64,000 nt of DNA from Mesorhizobium sp. B2-3-12 (GCF_006442205.1 NZ_VFVR01000001.1:248001-312000); one strand, 5' to 3'; counted from the stretch's first letter, positions 16,457-24,821 are shown. Numbers and translations: made by a program. Notes: generated by a model not told the origin, from the letters alone.

Positions 16457-18141
16457 ATGGACCAACTTCCTCGGACAAAAGCCGTGAGCGCGATCAACTG
16501 GAGCTCGTGGCTGCCTTTGCGGGCGCTGGTTGGCTGGACGCCGCGGGATCTCAATGGCGATCTGATCGCGGGCATAACATTGGCCGCCATCGCCATTCCC
16601 GAGCAGATGGCAACGGCCAGGCTCGGTGGCTTTGCGCCCGAGATCGGCTTCTTCGCCACCTTTCGGCCGGCGCGGATTCGACCATCACGCCTCTGTTCGC
16701 CGGCAGCTTGGCGCTGCTCGCCACCGCTGGCTCGGCGCATTATCTGGCGCTGGCCACCACGCTGGCGCTGATGGTTGGGCTGATCGTGATGCTGAGCGGT
16801 GTCTTTCGCCTTGGCTGGATTGCCGACCTGCTCTCCGTGCCGGTCACCACGGGCTTTCTGGCCGGCATCGCCGTCCACATCATCGTTTCGCAACTGCCCG
16901 GACTGCTCGGCCTGCCCGCCGAAAGCGGCGAAACCGTGCGGCGCATCGGCGAGATCGCCGGCAGCCTCCATCTCACCAACCCCTGGAGCCTGGCGCTCGG
17001 CCTTGGGGTATTCGCGATCGTGTTGTTTTCCGAGCGCATCAGCGCCCGCATCCCGGGCGCGCTGATCGGCATGGTGCTTGCCACGGCAGCGGTCGCCGTC
17101 TTCGGCCTCAAGGATCGTGGCGTCGAGGTGCTTGGCGCCTTGCCGAACGGCCTGCCGCGGGCAGGCTCGCCGCTGGCCGGTCTCGACGACGTGCAGGCGC
17201 TGGTTCCATTGGCCTTGCTGATCGCCATCGTCGTCATGGTGCAGACGGCCGCCACCTCCCGTTCCTTCGCCCCGCGGGGCGACGCGCCTGACGTTAACAG
17301 GGATTTCGTCGGTGTCGGCGCCGGCAGCATCGCGTCCAGCCTGTTCGGCGCCTTCGCGGTCAACGCCAGCCCGCCGCGCACGGCGATCGTCTCCCAGTCG
17401 GGCGGCCGCTCGCAACTCTCCGGCCTCATCGCCGCGGCGATCGTTCTGGCGCTGGGTGCCTTTGGCGGCGGTCTGCTCGCCGATGTTCCGCAGGCCGCCC
17501 TTGCCGGGGTTCTGATGTTCGTCGCCCAGCACATTCTGCGCTGGAAGGTTTTCGCCAGCGTCTACCGGCAGGCGCCGGTCGAATTCGCGTTGATTCTGAT
17601 CACCATGGCGGCCATCGTCGTGCTGCCCATTGAAACCGGCGTGGCTATAGGCATCGGCCTGTCGCTGCTGCATGGGATCTGGAGCGCGACCCGGACGCTG
17701 CCGATCGAACTGGAACAAGTGCCGGGAACCTCGGTCTGGTGGCCGCCGGCCAAGCCGAGCGCTGGCGAACAACTTCCCGGCGTGCTGGTCGCCGCGTTCC
17801 AGGCGCCGCTGTCCTTCGTCAATGCCGACCGTTTCAAGCGCGGCTTTTGTGATCTGGTCGACGCCGGCCAGGGCGATGTGAAACTCGTCGTGCTGGAGGC
17901 CAGTAACATTGTCGAGATCGACTACACCGCCGCCCAGGCTTTGATCGAAACCATCACCCATTGCCGCAATGCGGGCGCAATATTCGCCATTGCTCGGATG
18001 GAATCGGTGCGTGCCCAGGCAGCCCTTGCGCGGTTCGGCATCATCGATCTCGTCGGCCCGCAGCGGATCTTTCACAGTGTCGATGCCGCCATCAGGGCTC
18101 TGCATTCCGGCCCGCCGGAAAACCAGGAGAGTGCGTCATGA
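16457..18141 (+). pseudogene. SulP-family anion transporter with STAS domain, frameshifted
   Basis: The N-terminus (MDQLPRTKAVSAINWSSWLP, then LAAIAIPEQMATARLGGFAPEIGFFA) reads in one frame up to about 16657. The rest (HLSAGADSTITPLFAGSLAL to the C-terminal STAS domain, SFVNADRFKRGFCDLV... VEIDYTAAQALIET) reads in another frame. SulP proteins normally carry about 15-20 further residues, the end of a membrane helix, between these two blocks. The simplest view is a deletion of 3n+1 bases. The resulting protein would stop early at about residue 104; a downstream restart would lack the first helices. SulP transporters carry sulfate, bicarbonate or other anions. The last four bases overlap the ParB-like gene (ATGA), so an intact ancestor was probably co-translated with it. 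Confidence 0.8.
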
Positions 18142-18758
18142 TCGTCCTGAGAGAGCCGCTGGTGACCCCGGTTCCGGTCGAGGAACTGCGGCCGACGCAG
18201 ATTACCGTCGGCATGCGCGAGGTGGAGATCAAACGCCAGTTGATCCGCTCGCAGAGCGCCGCCAAGACAGGCGCGTTTCTGGGCAAGCACATGATCCCGG
18301 TCGTGTTGGGTCCCAAAAATCGCAACTACGTCACCGATCACCATCATCTTGCCCGCGCTTTGCTCGACGAAGGTATCGAGAATGTGCTCGTGACGGTGAT
18401 CAGTGACCTGTCAGCGCTGGACAAGGACGCGTTCCTCTTCATGCTCGACAACCGCGGCTGGATGCACCCATTCGATGAAAATGGTCAACGCCGCGACTAT
18501 ACGGCCCTGCCGAAGACCATCGGCGGCCTCGTCGACGACCCTTACCGGAGTATGGCTGGCGAACTGCGCCGGCTGGGTGGCTACGCCAAGGACACCACCC
18601 CGTTCAGCGAATTCCTGTGGGCGGATTTTTTGCGCCGGCGCATCGACAAGGCTGCGGTGGCGAAAAATTTCGAAAAGGCGATGAAGGATGCGCTCGTGCT
18701 GGCCAAGGGCAAGGACGCGGACTATCTGCCCGGCTGGTGTGGTCCGACCATGGACTGA
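18138..18758 (+). CDS. ParB-like (ParBc_2) protein
   Basis: A 206-residue protein of the ParBc_2 family (PF08857-like). It has an N-terminal VPVEELRPTQITVGMREVE block like the ParB nuclease-domain start, then FLGKHMIPVVLGPKNRNYVTDHHHLARALLDEG, where the DHHHLA motif corresponds to the ParB-type GxxR/DGHHR active-site loop. ParB-like folds bind CTP or DNA, and some have nuclease or kinase-like activity (Srx/ParB superfamily); this branch is uncharacterised. The ATG overlaps the SulP stop (ATGA). The rest is helical and lacks the ParB DNA-binding helix-turn-helix, so a role in chromosome partitioning is unlikely. Confidence 0.8.
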   Translation: MIVLREPLVTPVPVEELRPTQITVGMREVEIKRQLIRSQSAAKTGAFLGKHMIPVVLGPKNRNYVTDHHHLARALLDEGIENVLVTVISDLSALDKDAFLFMLDNRGWMHPFDENGQRRDYTALPKTIGGLVDDPYRSMAGELRRLGGYAKDTTPFSEFLWADFLRRRIDKAAVAKNFEKAMKDALVLAKGKDADYLPGWCGPTMD

Positions 18759-18776
18759 TGCCGGCGGGGCAACTTT

Positions 18777-19607
18777 TCAGCTGCAGCCCGCGCGTCTGGC
18801 ACGATACCGGCCCGGTGTCTCGCCCATGACCCGCCGAAACCGGCGGTTGAAGGTCGACAGATCGTTGAAACCGGCCTCGAAAGCAATTGCCGAAATGGCA
18901 TCGTTCGACATGCGCAAGCGCACCGCAGCGCGGTGCAACCGGGTCCTGAGCAGGTATTGATAGGGCGTCATGCCGACGACCTGCCGGAAGGCGCGCAGGA
19001 AATGATAGGGGCTGGTCGCGGTACCGTCCGCCAGGGCTGAAAGCGAGATCGCAGCCTCGGCGTCCAGTTCGATCCGCCGTACCGCATCGGCAACCCGTTG
19101 CTGATCGCGGCGGCTCGGGCCTGGCCTGACATCGGTGACGCCGGACACCATGGACACGGCGACCCCCGCGATGCGCAGGCCGAGTTCCTCGAACGCATCC
19201 GCGTCGCCAATCTCGCGCGCGGCTTCCGCCTCGGCCAGCAACGGCGCCAGTGCCGGCGACGGCGGCAGGCGTGGGGCCGCGAAAGTGAGTGTCCTGGCGC
19301 CCGGTACATCGGCCACGATCCGGTCCATATAGGCAGGCCCGAAATGGAAAGAGAGGCAACGGTCGCCGCTGCCATGCTCGTGCCCGCACTCATAGCATGT
19401 GCCGGAATTGCCGAGCAGGAGACTGCCAGGCGCCAGCATTGCCGTGCCTTGCCGGGCGCGGTAGCGGAACGTGCCGCTGGTGACGGCCGCGACGCAGAAA
19501 TCCCGATGCTCTTCCTCGACCGGCCGATCGCCGGCGCTGGCCGTGCAGATCACATCCGCCACGTGCCAGCCAGGTCCCGATGCAAGCGTATTCGCGGTCG
19601 CCGTCAT
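18777..19607 (-). CDS. AraC-family transcriptional regulator
   Basis: A 276-residue AraC/XylS-type regulator. The N-terminal half is a cupin-like sensor (DFCVAAVTSGTFRYRARQG, LLGNSGTCYECGHEH), and the last 100 residues carry two helix-turn-helix motifs (LSALADGTATSPYHFLRAFR and ISAIAFEAGFNDLSTFNRRF). Start at ATG 19605-19607: a longer frame exists, but the sensor domain begins here. The preceding bases lack a Shine-Dalgarno site and have TATATT six bases before the ATG, which would fit a leaderless mRNA. It is divergent from the gene at 19693, its most likely target. The Cys-x2-Cys-x-His-x-His cluster could bind metal or sense redox. Confidence 0.88.
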   Translation of the reverse strand: MTATANTLASGPGWHVADVICTASAGDRPVEEEHRDFCVAAVTSGTFRYRARQGTAMLAPGSLLLGNSGTCYECGHEHGSGDRCLSFHFGPAYMDRIVADVPGARTLTFAAPRLPPSPALAPLLAEAEAAREIGDADAFEELGLRIAGVAVSMVSGVTDVRPGPSRRDQQRVADAVRRIELDAEAAISLSALADGTATSPYHFLRAFRQVVGMTPYQYLLRTRLHRAAVRLRMSNDAISAIAFEAGFNDLSTFNRRFRRVMGETPGRYRARRAGCS

Positions 19608-19692
19608 GGCCGAAATATAGCAATTTTTCCCAAGCCCAAAACCCTGCCAGGGCCTATTCCTCGCGGTCTCCTGACAAGAAGAGGCCGCAGCC

Positions 19693-20229
19693 ATGTTCGA
19701 CCAATCCTCATTTGCCGAAGCCTTGCACAGTCCCGGACCGATCGAAGGGCTCGCTGAAAAACTGGACCTTTACGGCCGCTTCGTCGGCGCCTGGACGTTT
19801 GACGCCGCGCGCCATCTCGAAGACGGCACGGTGCTGACCGGCCGCGGCGAGGTGCATTTCGGCTGGGTGTTGGAGGGCCGCGCCATCCAGGATGTCTGGA
19901 TCCTGCCCGCGCGTGACGCCGGCCCCTCGCTGTCGCTGGGCAAATGGACTTTTTACGGCACGACGCTCAGGGTCTACGACCCCGGCACGGACGCCTGGCA
20001 CATCTTCTGGAGCGACCCGCGCAACCAGTATTTCAGCCGCCAGCTCGGCCGCGCCGAAGGCGACACCATCGTGCAGGTCGGCGCCGACGGCACCGGCGCC
20101 TCGGTGCGCTGGAGCTTTTCGCGCATCACCGAAAATTCCTTCCGGTGGCTCGGCGAGCGCTCGCAGGACGGCGCGGACTGGCACCTCGAAGTCGAATTCC
20201 TGGCGCAGCGCGAGAATGAAGCTCGATGA
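19693..20229 (+). CDS. Conserved protein, lipocalin-like/DUF1579-type fold suspected
   Basis: A 178-residue protein without signal peptide. The pattern YGRFVGAWTFDAARHLEDGTVLTGRGEVHFGWVLEGRAIQDVWILP, then FYGTTLRVYDPGTDAWHIFWSDP and later NSFRWLGERSQDGADWHLEVEFLAQR, is a string of beta strands as in the DUF1579 / heme- or lipid-binding beta-barrel group. Function unknown. Start ATG with AAGAGG 8 nt upstream. It is divergently transcribed from an AraC-type regulator, with about 85 bp between the two starts, which suggests control by that regulator. Confidence 0.7.
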   Translation: MFDQSSFAEALHSPGPIEGLAEKLDLYGRFVGAWTFDAARHLEDGTVLTGRGEVHFGWVLEGRAIQDVWILPARDAGPSLSLGKWTFYGTTLRVYDPGTDAWHIFWSDPRNQYFSRQLGRAEGDTIVQVGADGTGASVRWSFSRITENSFRWLGERSQDGADWHLEVEFLAQRENEAR

Positions 20230-20451
20230 GTCTTCGAAAAGTCGCTCGAAATAATCGATGGCGATCCTTCGCGCCCCCTCTATCCGGCAGGACCGAGAGT
20301 GGCGCTGTCCCGCCAGCATAAAAAGGGAACCAGGCATTCACACCGCTGACAGTTCCCACCGGCCGGGCTTTGCTTTACCAATGTCCCCAACCAATTCCAA
20401 GAAAAGTGTGAAACGGTTTTCCGCCGGAATTGCGTCAAAAAAAGGAGATAA

Positions 20452-20486
20452 AGCGGGTCCGCGTTTCCACGAAACGCTGAGCCGCT
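20452..20486. repeat. Extragenic palindrome upstream of marC
   Basis: AGCGG (20452-20456), GCGTTTC (20461-20467), GAAACGC (20471-20477) and CCGCT (20482-20486) build an interrupted hairpin with a CAC loop. It follows GGAATTGCGTCAAAAAAAGG. I recall near-identical elements as frequent short repeats in Mesorhizobium genomes; this cannot be confirmed from one window. It sits in the 293-bp gap before the MarC gene, where I see no other gene. Confidence 0.5.
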
Positions 20487-20522
20487 CTAATACGGGCAAA
20501 GCCCGGTGGGAGGGGGTCAGCG

Positions 20523-21152
20523 ATGCCGAGTTTCGACAGCCTGTTCAACGCCTTCGTCACCGTTCTCGTGACCATTGATCCGCCCGGGCTGGCGCCGCTG
20601 TTCCTAGCCGTGACACGCGGCATGAACCGGGAGGAACGCCAGCAGGTGTCGGTGCGCGCCTCGGTCATCGGCTTCCTGGTGATGGCGCTGTTCGCGGTGG
20701 CCGGCGCTTCGATCCTGTCGGTGTTCGGCATCACCCTGCCCGCCTTCCGCGTCGCCGGCGGCTTTCTCTTGTTCTTCATCGCCTTCGAAATGGTGTTCGA
20801 ACGTCGTCAGGACCGCAAGGAGAAGATCGGCGACGTCGCCATCACCAAGGACATGATCCACAACATCGCCGCCTTCCCGCTGGCGATCCCGCTGATCGCC
20901 GGCCCCGGTGCGATTTCGGCGACCGTGCTGCTGTCGGGACATTTTGAAGGCTTTGCCGCCCAGGCGGCGCTGGTCGGCATCATCTTCGTCTGCCTCGTCA
21001 TCACCTATCTGGTGTTCGTGCTGTCGGAACGCATCGACCGCATCCTCGGGCAGACCGGCCGCTCGATCCTGACTCGGCTGCTCGGCGTCATCCTGGCGGC
21101 GCTGGCGGTGCAGTTCGTGGCCGATGGTATCAAGGCGCTGATGGCTGGTTGA
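20523..21152 (+). CDS. MarC-family integral membrane protein
   Basis: A 209-residue protein with six predicted membrane helices of the MarC (UPF0056) family. Characteristic blocks are FVTVLVTIDPPGLAPLFLAVT at the N-terminus, FRVAGGFLLFFIAFEMVF, and the central FPLAIPLIAGPGAISATVLLS. The family is loosely linked to small-molecule export; the old link to antibiotic resistance was not upheld and substrates are largely unknown. The ATG at 20523 follows GGGAGGGGG at a suitable distance. It converges on the OsmC gene with 17 bp between stops. Confidence 0.9.
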   Translation: MPSFDSLFNAFVTVLVTIDPPGLAPLFLAVTRGMNREERQQVSVRASVIGFLVMALFAVAGASILSVFGITLPAFRVAGGFLLFFIAFEMVFERRQDRKEKIGDVAITKDMIHNIAAFPLAIPLIAGPGAISATVLLSGHFEGFAAQAALVGIIFVCLVITYLVFVLSERIDRILGQTGRSILTRLLGVILAALAVQFVADGIKALMAG

Positions 21153-21169
21153 GCCGTATCCCTATTGCC

Positions 21170-21601
21170 CTACTTCGCCGTCGTATCGACGATCTCGAAA
21201 TCATGCGTAAGCACGGCCGTCTTGGCCATCATGGCCGAGGCAGAGCAATATTTGTCGATCGAGAGGTCGATCGCGCGCTTGACCTTGTCGCGCGACAGCG
21301 CGCGGCCCTTGACGATGAAATGCATATGGATGCGGGTGAACACTTTCGGGTCGATTTCGGCCCGGTCGGCGTCGAGTTCGACCACGCAGTCCTCGACCGC
21401 CTCGCGGCCTTTTTCCAGGATATGAACAACATCATAAGCCGAGCAGCCGCCGGTGCCGATCAGCACCAGCTCCATCGGGCTCGGTCCCGGCGTCTTGCCT
21501 TCCGGGCTGGACGCCGTGCCCAGCACGAGCTCGTGGCCGCTACCCGACTCGCCGACGAAGGTGCGCTCCTCGACCCATTTTACCCGTGCCTTCATCGCCA
21601 C
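21170..21601 (-). CDS. OsmC-family peroxidase-like protein
   Basis: A 143-residue OsmC-fold protein of the YhfA-like branch. The two redox cysteines expected for thiol peroxidases of this fold are Cys53 (IGTGGCSAYDVVHIL) and Cys119 (DKYCSASAMMAK). Such proteins reduce organic hydroperoxides with lipoyl or thiol donors in the cytoplasm; the exact substrate is unknown. It lies downstream of ssb on the same strand, but a terminator separates them, so it probably has its own promoter. Confidence 0.88.
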   Translation of the reverse strand: MAMKARVKWVEERTFVGESGSGHELVLGTASSPEGKTPGPSPMELVLIGTGGCSAYDVVHILEKGREAVEDCVVELDADRAEIDPKVFTRIHMHFIVKGRALSRDKVKRAIDLSIDKYCSASAMMAKTAVLTHDFEIVDTTAK

Positions 21602-21636
21602 GCCCTTTCAGTCCTTCGATCCCAAATCAACAACGC

Positions 21637-21669
21637 AAAACCCCGAAAGTCCATGCCGGACCCTCGGGG
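21637..21669 (-). terminator. Rho-independent terminator after ssb
   Basis: On the minus strand CCCCGA pairs with TCGGGG, with an inner GTCC/GGAC stem, followed by TTTT (21637-21640). It lies about 40 bp beyond the ssb stop. Confidence 0.75.
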
Positions 21670-21710
21670 CACATCAAGCACAAGCGTTAGCCGTTTGGTA
21701 CGGCTTCCGA

Positions 21711-22241
21711 TCAGAACGGAATTTCGTCGTCCAGTTCGCGCGACGAACCGCCGCCACCACCGCCCCGGGGAGCACCGCCACCACCGCCGCCACGGTTGAA
21801 CCCTTCGTTCGGGCTCGACTGACCGAAATCCGACCCACGGCTGTTGCCACCGCCGGAATAGCTCCCGACCTGGCCGCCCTCACCTTGGCCGCGCGCGTCG
21901 AGCATCTGCAGCTCGCCACGGAATTTCTGCAGCACGACTTCCGTCGTGTATTTGTCGGCGCCGGTCTGGTCCTGCCATTTGCGGGTCTGCAACTGGCCCT
22001 CGACATAGACCTTCATGCCCTTCTTCAGATACTGCTCCGCCACCTTGGCGATGCCCTCATTGAAGATCACCACGTTGTGCCACTCGGTCTTTTCCTTGCG
22101 CTCGCCGGAATTCTTGTCGCGCCAGCTTTCCGACGTGGCGATGCGGATATTGACGACCGGCTCGCCCGAATTCAGGCGGCGGATTTCAGGGTCGGCGCCG
22201 AGATTGCCGACCAGAATGACCTTGTTGACGCTACCCGCCAT
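21711..22241 (-). CDS. ssb: Single-stranded DNA-binding protein
   Basis: A 176-residue SSB. The OB-fold domain ([20 protein letters not shown] to about residue 110; [15 protein letters not shown] is the typical strand) is followed by a glycine/serine-rich linker and the conserved acidic tail DDEIPF, which docks repair and replication proteins. The length is usual for alphaproteobacteria. An SOS box GTTC-N7-GTTC is present about 100 bp upstream, so it is likely LexA-controlled. In many relatives ssb and uvrA are divergent neighbours; here about 2.7 kb with four genes lies between them. Confidence 0.97.
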   Translation of the reverse strand: MAGSVNKVILVGNLGADPEIRRLNSGEPVVNIRIATSESWRDKNSGERKEKTEWHNVVIFNEGIAKVAEQYLKKGMKVYVEGQLQTRKWQDQTGADKYTTEVVLQKFRGELQMLDARGQGEGGQVGSYSGGGNSRGSDFGQSSPNEGFNRGGGGGGAPRGGGGGGSSRELDDEIPF

Positions 22242-22342
22242 GATATTTCTCCGCGCTCATCCGAAACAAATTTTTGTCGCAGCACCTTACAGGTTACCGA
22301 CGTCAGCCGCCTGCCAAGGCTGGCTTTTCCCACAAGGTTTTT

Positions 22343-22357
22343 GTTCCCTTTTCGTTC
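22343..22357. promoter_or_regulatory. SOS box (LexA site) upstream of ssb
   Basis: GTTC-CCTTTTC-GTTC matches the alphaproteobacterial LexA consensus GTTC-N7-GTTC exactly. It stands 101 bp ahead of the ssb start. An equivalent box precedes uvrA. Confidence 0.8.
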
Positions 22358-22431
22358 CTATATGGACCGCTGCTGATTGTCAAGGAATGGCAGCAATGGC
22401 CAAGGCCTTGATATGGGTTTCAAAACAGCGC

Positions 22432-22467
22432 TTGCCAAATCGATAAGTATCGACTTATGCTTTTGTC
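22432..22467 (+). promoter_or_regulatory. Promoter and palindromic operator of the ArsR-type gene
   Basis: TTGCCA (22432-22437) and TATGCT (22456-22461) are spaced 18 nt apart, and the -10 box ends 6 nt before the ATG at 22468, so the mRNA would be leaderless; no Shine-Dalgarno is present. Within and next to the spacer lies the inverted repeat ATAAGT-ATCG-ACTTAT (22443-22458), a size and sequence type bound by ArsR/SmtB repressors. It overlaps the -10 box and would block polymerase. Confidence 0.55.
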
Positions 22468-22782
22468 ATGATCGAAGCAGAAATTTTCCGCGCCCTGGCC
22501 GACCCGACGCGCCGCGCCGTCTTCGAGCGCCTCGCGACCAGCGAGATGAGCGTGTCGGAACTGCGCAACGGCCTGACGGTGTCGCAGCCGGCCGTGTCGC
22601 AGCATCTGGCGGTGCTGCGTGGCGCCGGCCTCGTGGTCGAGCGGCGGGCCGGCCGCAACGCCTATTACCGCGCCGATCCGCGGGGGCTTGCCCCACTGCT
22701 CTCCTGGATTGAACGCTACCGGACGTTCTGGCCGGAACGCATCGAAAAGCTGAAGACGGTCTTGAAGGACATGGATCAATGA
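22468..22782 (+). CDS. ArsR-family winged-helix regulator
   Basis: A 104-residue ArsR-type repressor (IFRALADPTRRAVFERLATSEMSVSEL at the start, and recognition helix SQPAVSQHLAVLRGAGLV). It lacks the Cys clusters of metal sensors (no Cys at all), so it belongs to the group that pairs with AHSA1/SRPBCC proteins and controls them. The C-terminal GLAPLLSWIERYRTFWPERIEKLKTVLKDMD is typical of this group. Its stop overlaps the next gene start by 4 bp (ATGA), so both are co-translated. It likely represses its own operon through the palindrome upstream. The signal sensed is unknown. Confidence 0.92.
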   Translation: MIEAEIFRALADPTRRAVFERLATSEMSVSELRNGLTVSQPAVSQHLAVLRGAGLVVERRAGRNAYYRADPRGLAPLLSWIERYRTFWPERIEKLKTVLKDMDQ

Positions 22783-23246
22783 ACGACCAAAGCGAAGTCG
22801 CGGCAGATGCGCTCGAATTCGAATATGACCTTGCCGAGCCGCCTGAAAAGGTGTGGCGGGCTTTGACCGTGCCGGAACTGCTCGCCGCCTGGATGATGCC
22901 CAATGACATCCGGCCACAGGCCGGCAGCCGCTTTGCCTTCGCCGGATCCGACGCGGCGATCGAATGCGAGATCCTCGACGCCGAGCCCGAGCGCCTGCTG
23001 CGCTATTCCTGGCGGGAGCAGTCGAGGGACGCCGCGCGGCGGGATCCGCTCGACAGCATCGTCACCTTCACGCTTGCCCGCACCGTTTCCGGTGGCACGC
23101 ATCTGCGCATCGTCCATGACGGCTTTGCCCGCAAGGCGATGCCGGCTGTTGCCATGGCGGGCGCCGGCTGCCGGCTTTCGCTGCACGGAGCCGGAAAGCC
23201 CATCGTCGCCAACAACACGCCGCATCTTCTGCTGCGCGCGGCCTGA
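22779..23246 (+). CDS. AHSA1/SRPBCC-fold protein
   Basis: A 155-residue protein of the activator-of-Hsp90 homologue (AHSA1)/START-like fold. Typical stretches are [29 protein letters not shown] and [11 protein letters not shown]. The fold has a hydrophobic cavity for lipids or aromatic ligands. Members paired with ArsR regulators are common in soil bacteria and mostly uncharacterised. It overlaps the ArsR gene by 4 bp and is followed 23 bp later by a ClpP-type protease gene on the same strand, which suggests one transcript. Confidence 0.88.
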   Translation: MNDQSEVAADALEFEYDLAEPPEKVWRALTVPELLAAWMMPNDIRPQAGSRFAFAGSDAAIECEILDAEPERLLRYSWREQSRDAARRDPLDSIVTFTLARTVSGGTHLRIVHDGFARKAMPAVAMAGAGCRLSLHGAGKPIVANNTPHLLLRAA

Positions 23247-23269
23247 ACACGGGAAATCGGAGAAGAAAA

Positions 23270-23875
23270 ATGAGCGGTGTTGCCAGTCTGGTGCCGATGG
23301 TGATCGAGCAATCGAGCCGCGGCGAACGCGCCTTCGACATTTTCTCGCGGCTGCTGCGCGAGCGCATCGTCTTCATCAATGGCGAGATCAACGACGACGT
23401 CTCGGCGCTGGTCTGCGCGCAGCTCTTGTCGCTGGAATCGGACAATCCCGACAAGGAAATCTCGCTCTACATCAACTCTCCGGGCGGCGTGGTGACCAGC
23501 GGCTTCGCCATCTACGACACTATGCAGTATATCAGTTGCCCGGTGTCGACCGTGTGCATGGGATTCGCGGCCTCGATGGGATCGTTCCTGCTTATGGCGG
23601 GCACGCCGGGGCGCCGCATCGCGCTGCCCAACGCCACCATCCTGCTGCATCAGCCGCTCGGCGGCTTCCAGGGCCAGGCTTCCGACATCCAGCGCCATGC
23701 CGAGCGGATCAGCCAGACCAAACGCCACATGACCGAACTCTACGCCCAGCATTGTGGCCGCACTTACGAGGAGGTCGAACGCACGCTTGACCGCGACCAT
23801 TTCATGACAGCGCGCGAGGCTCAGGCATGGGGCATTGTCGACCATGTCTTCGATACCCGCAAAAAGGCGGCGTGA
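23270..23875 (+). CDS. ClpP-type serine protease subunit (paralogue)
   Basis: A 201-residue Clp protease proteolytic subunit. The catalytic triad is Ser102 ([11 protein letters not shown]), His127 (ILLHQPLGG) and Asp176 (LDRDHFM), all intact. [19 protein letters not shown] is the usual substrate-channel region. In canonical ClpP the Ser motif reads GQAASMG; Phe replaces Gln here. There is no clpX next door, as there is for the housekeeping copy, so this is likely an accessory paralogue that joins another ClpP ring. A SD GGAGAAG precedes the ATG. It follows an ArsR-AHSA1 pair, so it may be induced with them. Confidence 0.9.
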   Translation: MSGVASLVPMVIEQSSRGERAFDIFSRLLRERIVFINGEINDDVSALVCAQLLSLESDNPDKEISLYINSPGGVVTSGFAIYDTMQYISCPVSTVCMGFAASMGSFLLMAGTPGRRIALPNATILLHQPLGGFQGQASDIQRHAERISQTKRHMTELYAQHCGRTYEEVERTLDRDHFMTAREAQAWGIVDHVFDTRKKAA

Positions 23876-23974
23876 AGCCCAAGCGGCGTGAAGGCCAAGT
23901 CGAATTCCTGCCGCTGTCGAAGATTTGACGATACCGGTCTGGTTCCGGTGGCGGCAGGTCCCTATAACAGGGAG

Positions 23975-24274
23975 ATGACCGACACTCATCGATCCAGGAC
24001 ATCGCGCCGTGTCACCGCCGCCATGGCGCTCGCCATCGTCTGCCTTGCCTCCAGCCCGGCGCTTGCCGACGACGCCTCGTCGTCGGTGCAAAAGGGTGCC
24101 CTGCCCGGCGTGACCGGCGACTATCGCATCGCCAAGCCGGCCCCGGTGCCCGAACCCGACGACGCGTTCCCCAGCAGCGGCAACGGCCAGTTCAAGATCG
24201 GCAATACCGATGTCAGGATTTCCGGCAGCATCACCGTCGATGTCGGCGTTGGCGGGATCAAGCCGCCCAGATAG
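23975..24274 (+). CDS. Small exported protein, function unknown
   Basis: A 99-residue protein with a signal peptide (about residues 1-30, SRRVTAAMALAIVCLASSPALADD) and a low-complexity mature part rich in Pro, Gly and Asp, ending KIGNTDVRISGSITVDVGVG. The end looks like a short beta hairpin. I do not recognise a family. Start ATG at 23975 follows GGGAG directly; longer in-frame readings contain no homology. A clear terminator follows at 24317. Confidence 0.65.
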   Translation: MTDTHRSRTSRRVTAAMALAIVCLASSPALADDASSSVQKGALPGVTGDYRIAKPAPVPEPDDAFPSSGNGQFKIGNTDVRISGSITVDVGVGGIKPPR

Positions 24275-24316
24275 GCAAAAGCACAAGCCTGCCAAATCGA
24301 GCCCGCACAAAAGAAC

Positions 24317-24353
24317 AGCCCCGCCGTGCCTGGGCAAACGGACGGGGCTTTTC
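24317..24353 (+). terminator. Rho-independent terminator of the ArsR-ClpP region
   Basis: AGCCCCGCCGT (24317-24327) pairs with ACGGACGGGGCT (24338-24349) in an 11-bp stem with one bulged A, a 10-nt loop and TTTT following. It ends transcription before the long gap upstream of uvrA. Confidence 0.8.
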
Positions 24354-24806
24354 TGGATCTCAAATCCATTTTTGCCGGGAGTGTACTGCCGGCGTTGGAA
24401 TTCGGATGCTTCGCGGCATTCAGCCGACGATCCGACTAACGTCTCTGATTTTGGGGGATATGGCAGGTCACGGTCTGTCGGGTGGCGCAAACGCTATACC
24501 CTGGCACTTATGCCTGCCGCGGCTCCAACGAGACGTGGAGCCCTGGGGGACTGTCCGGTGGCGTCATGCTCCGCTCCTTTTGTCCGTTGCGACATTGCCG
24601 TCGCGAAGCGCAAATCGCAAATGCCTGCGGCGTCTCGCAGGCCGCCTTGGGGCGGCGAGGCCATCGATAGACGGCCGGCTTCGCTGACCTGAGGAGACTG
24701 CTCCCGTGAGCCGGCCGCGTCAACCATCAATAGCCGGTTACGGAAAATGTGATCGCCGGGAGGTTACGTCAGGGTCAGTTTCCGCACAGCTTTGTCAGGA
24801 GCGTGT
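24354..24806. other. Gap without recognised gene, several hairpins
   Basis: About 450 bp between the terminator and the SOS box hold no open reading frame that looks real. Perfect stems are GGCTCC/GGAGCC (24521-24542), GCCTGCG/CGCAGGC (24623-24642) and GCCGCC-TTGG-GGCGGC (24641-24656). I compared it from memory with tmRNA, 6S and SRP RNA and saw no match. It may be a structured RNA, a gene relic or plain GC-rich spacer. Confidence 0.4.
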
Positions 24807-24821
24807 TCGGCCTTTGTTCTT
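24807..24821. promoter_or_regulatory. SOS box (LexA site) upstream of uvrA
   Basis: GTTC-GGCCTTT-GTTC fits the alphaproteobacterial LexA consensus exactly, about 150 bp ahead of the uvrA start. It mirrors the box upstream of ssb. Confidence 0.8.

Noticed and set aside
16306..18105. 599-codon open frame on the minus strand
   Set aside because: It lies opposite the broken SulP gene; composition is typical of an antisense frame, whereas the plus strand shows clear SulP and STAS motifs.
24440..24660. Possible tmRNA, 6S or SRP RNA before uvrA
   Set aside because: Hairpins exist, but no tag sequence, no SRP GGAAG core and no 6S-like pairing could be found by eye.
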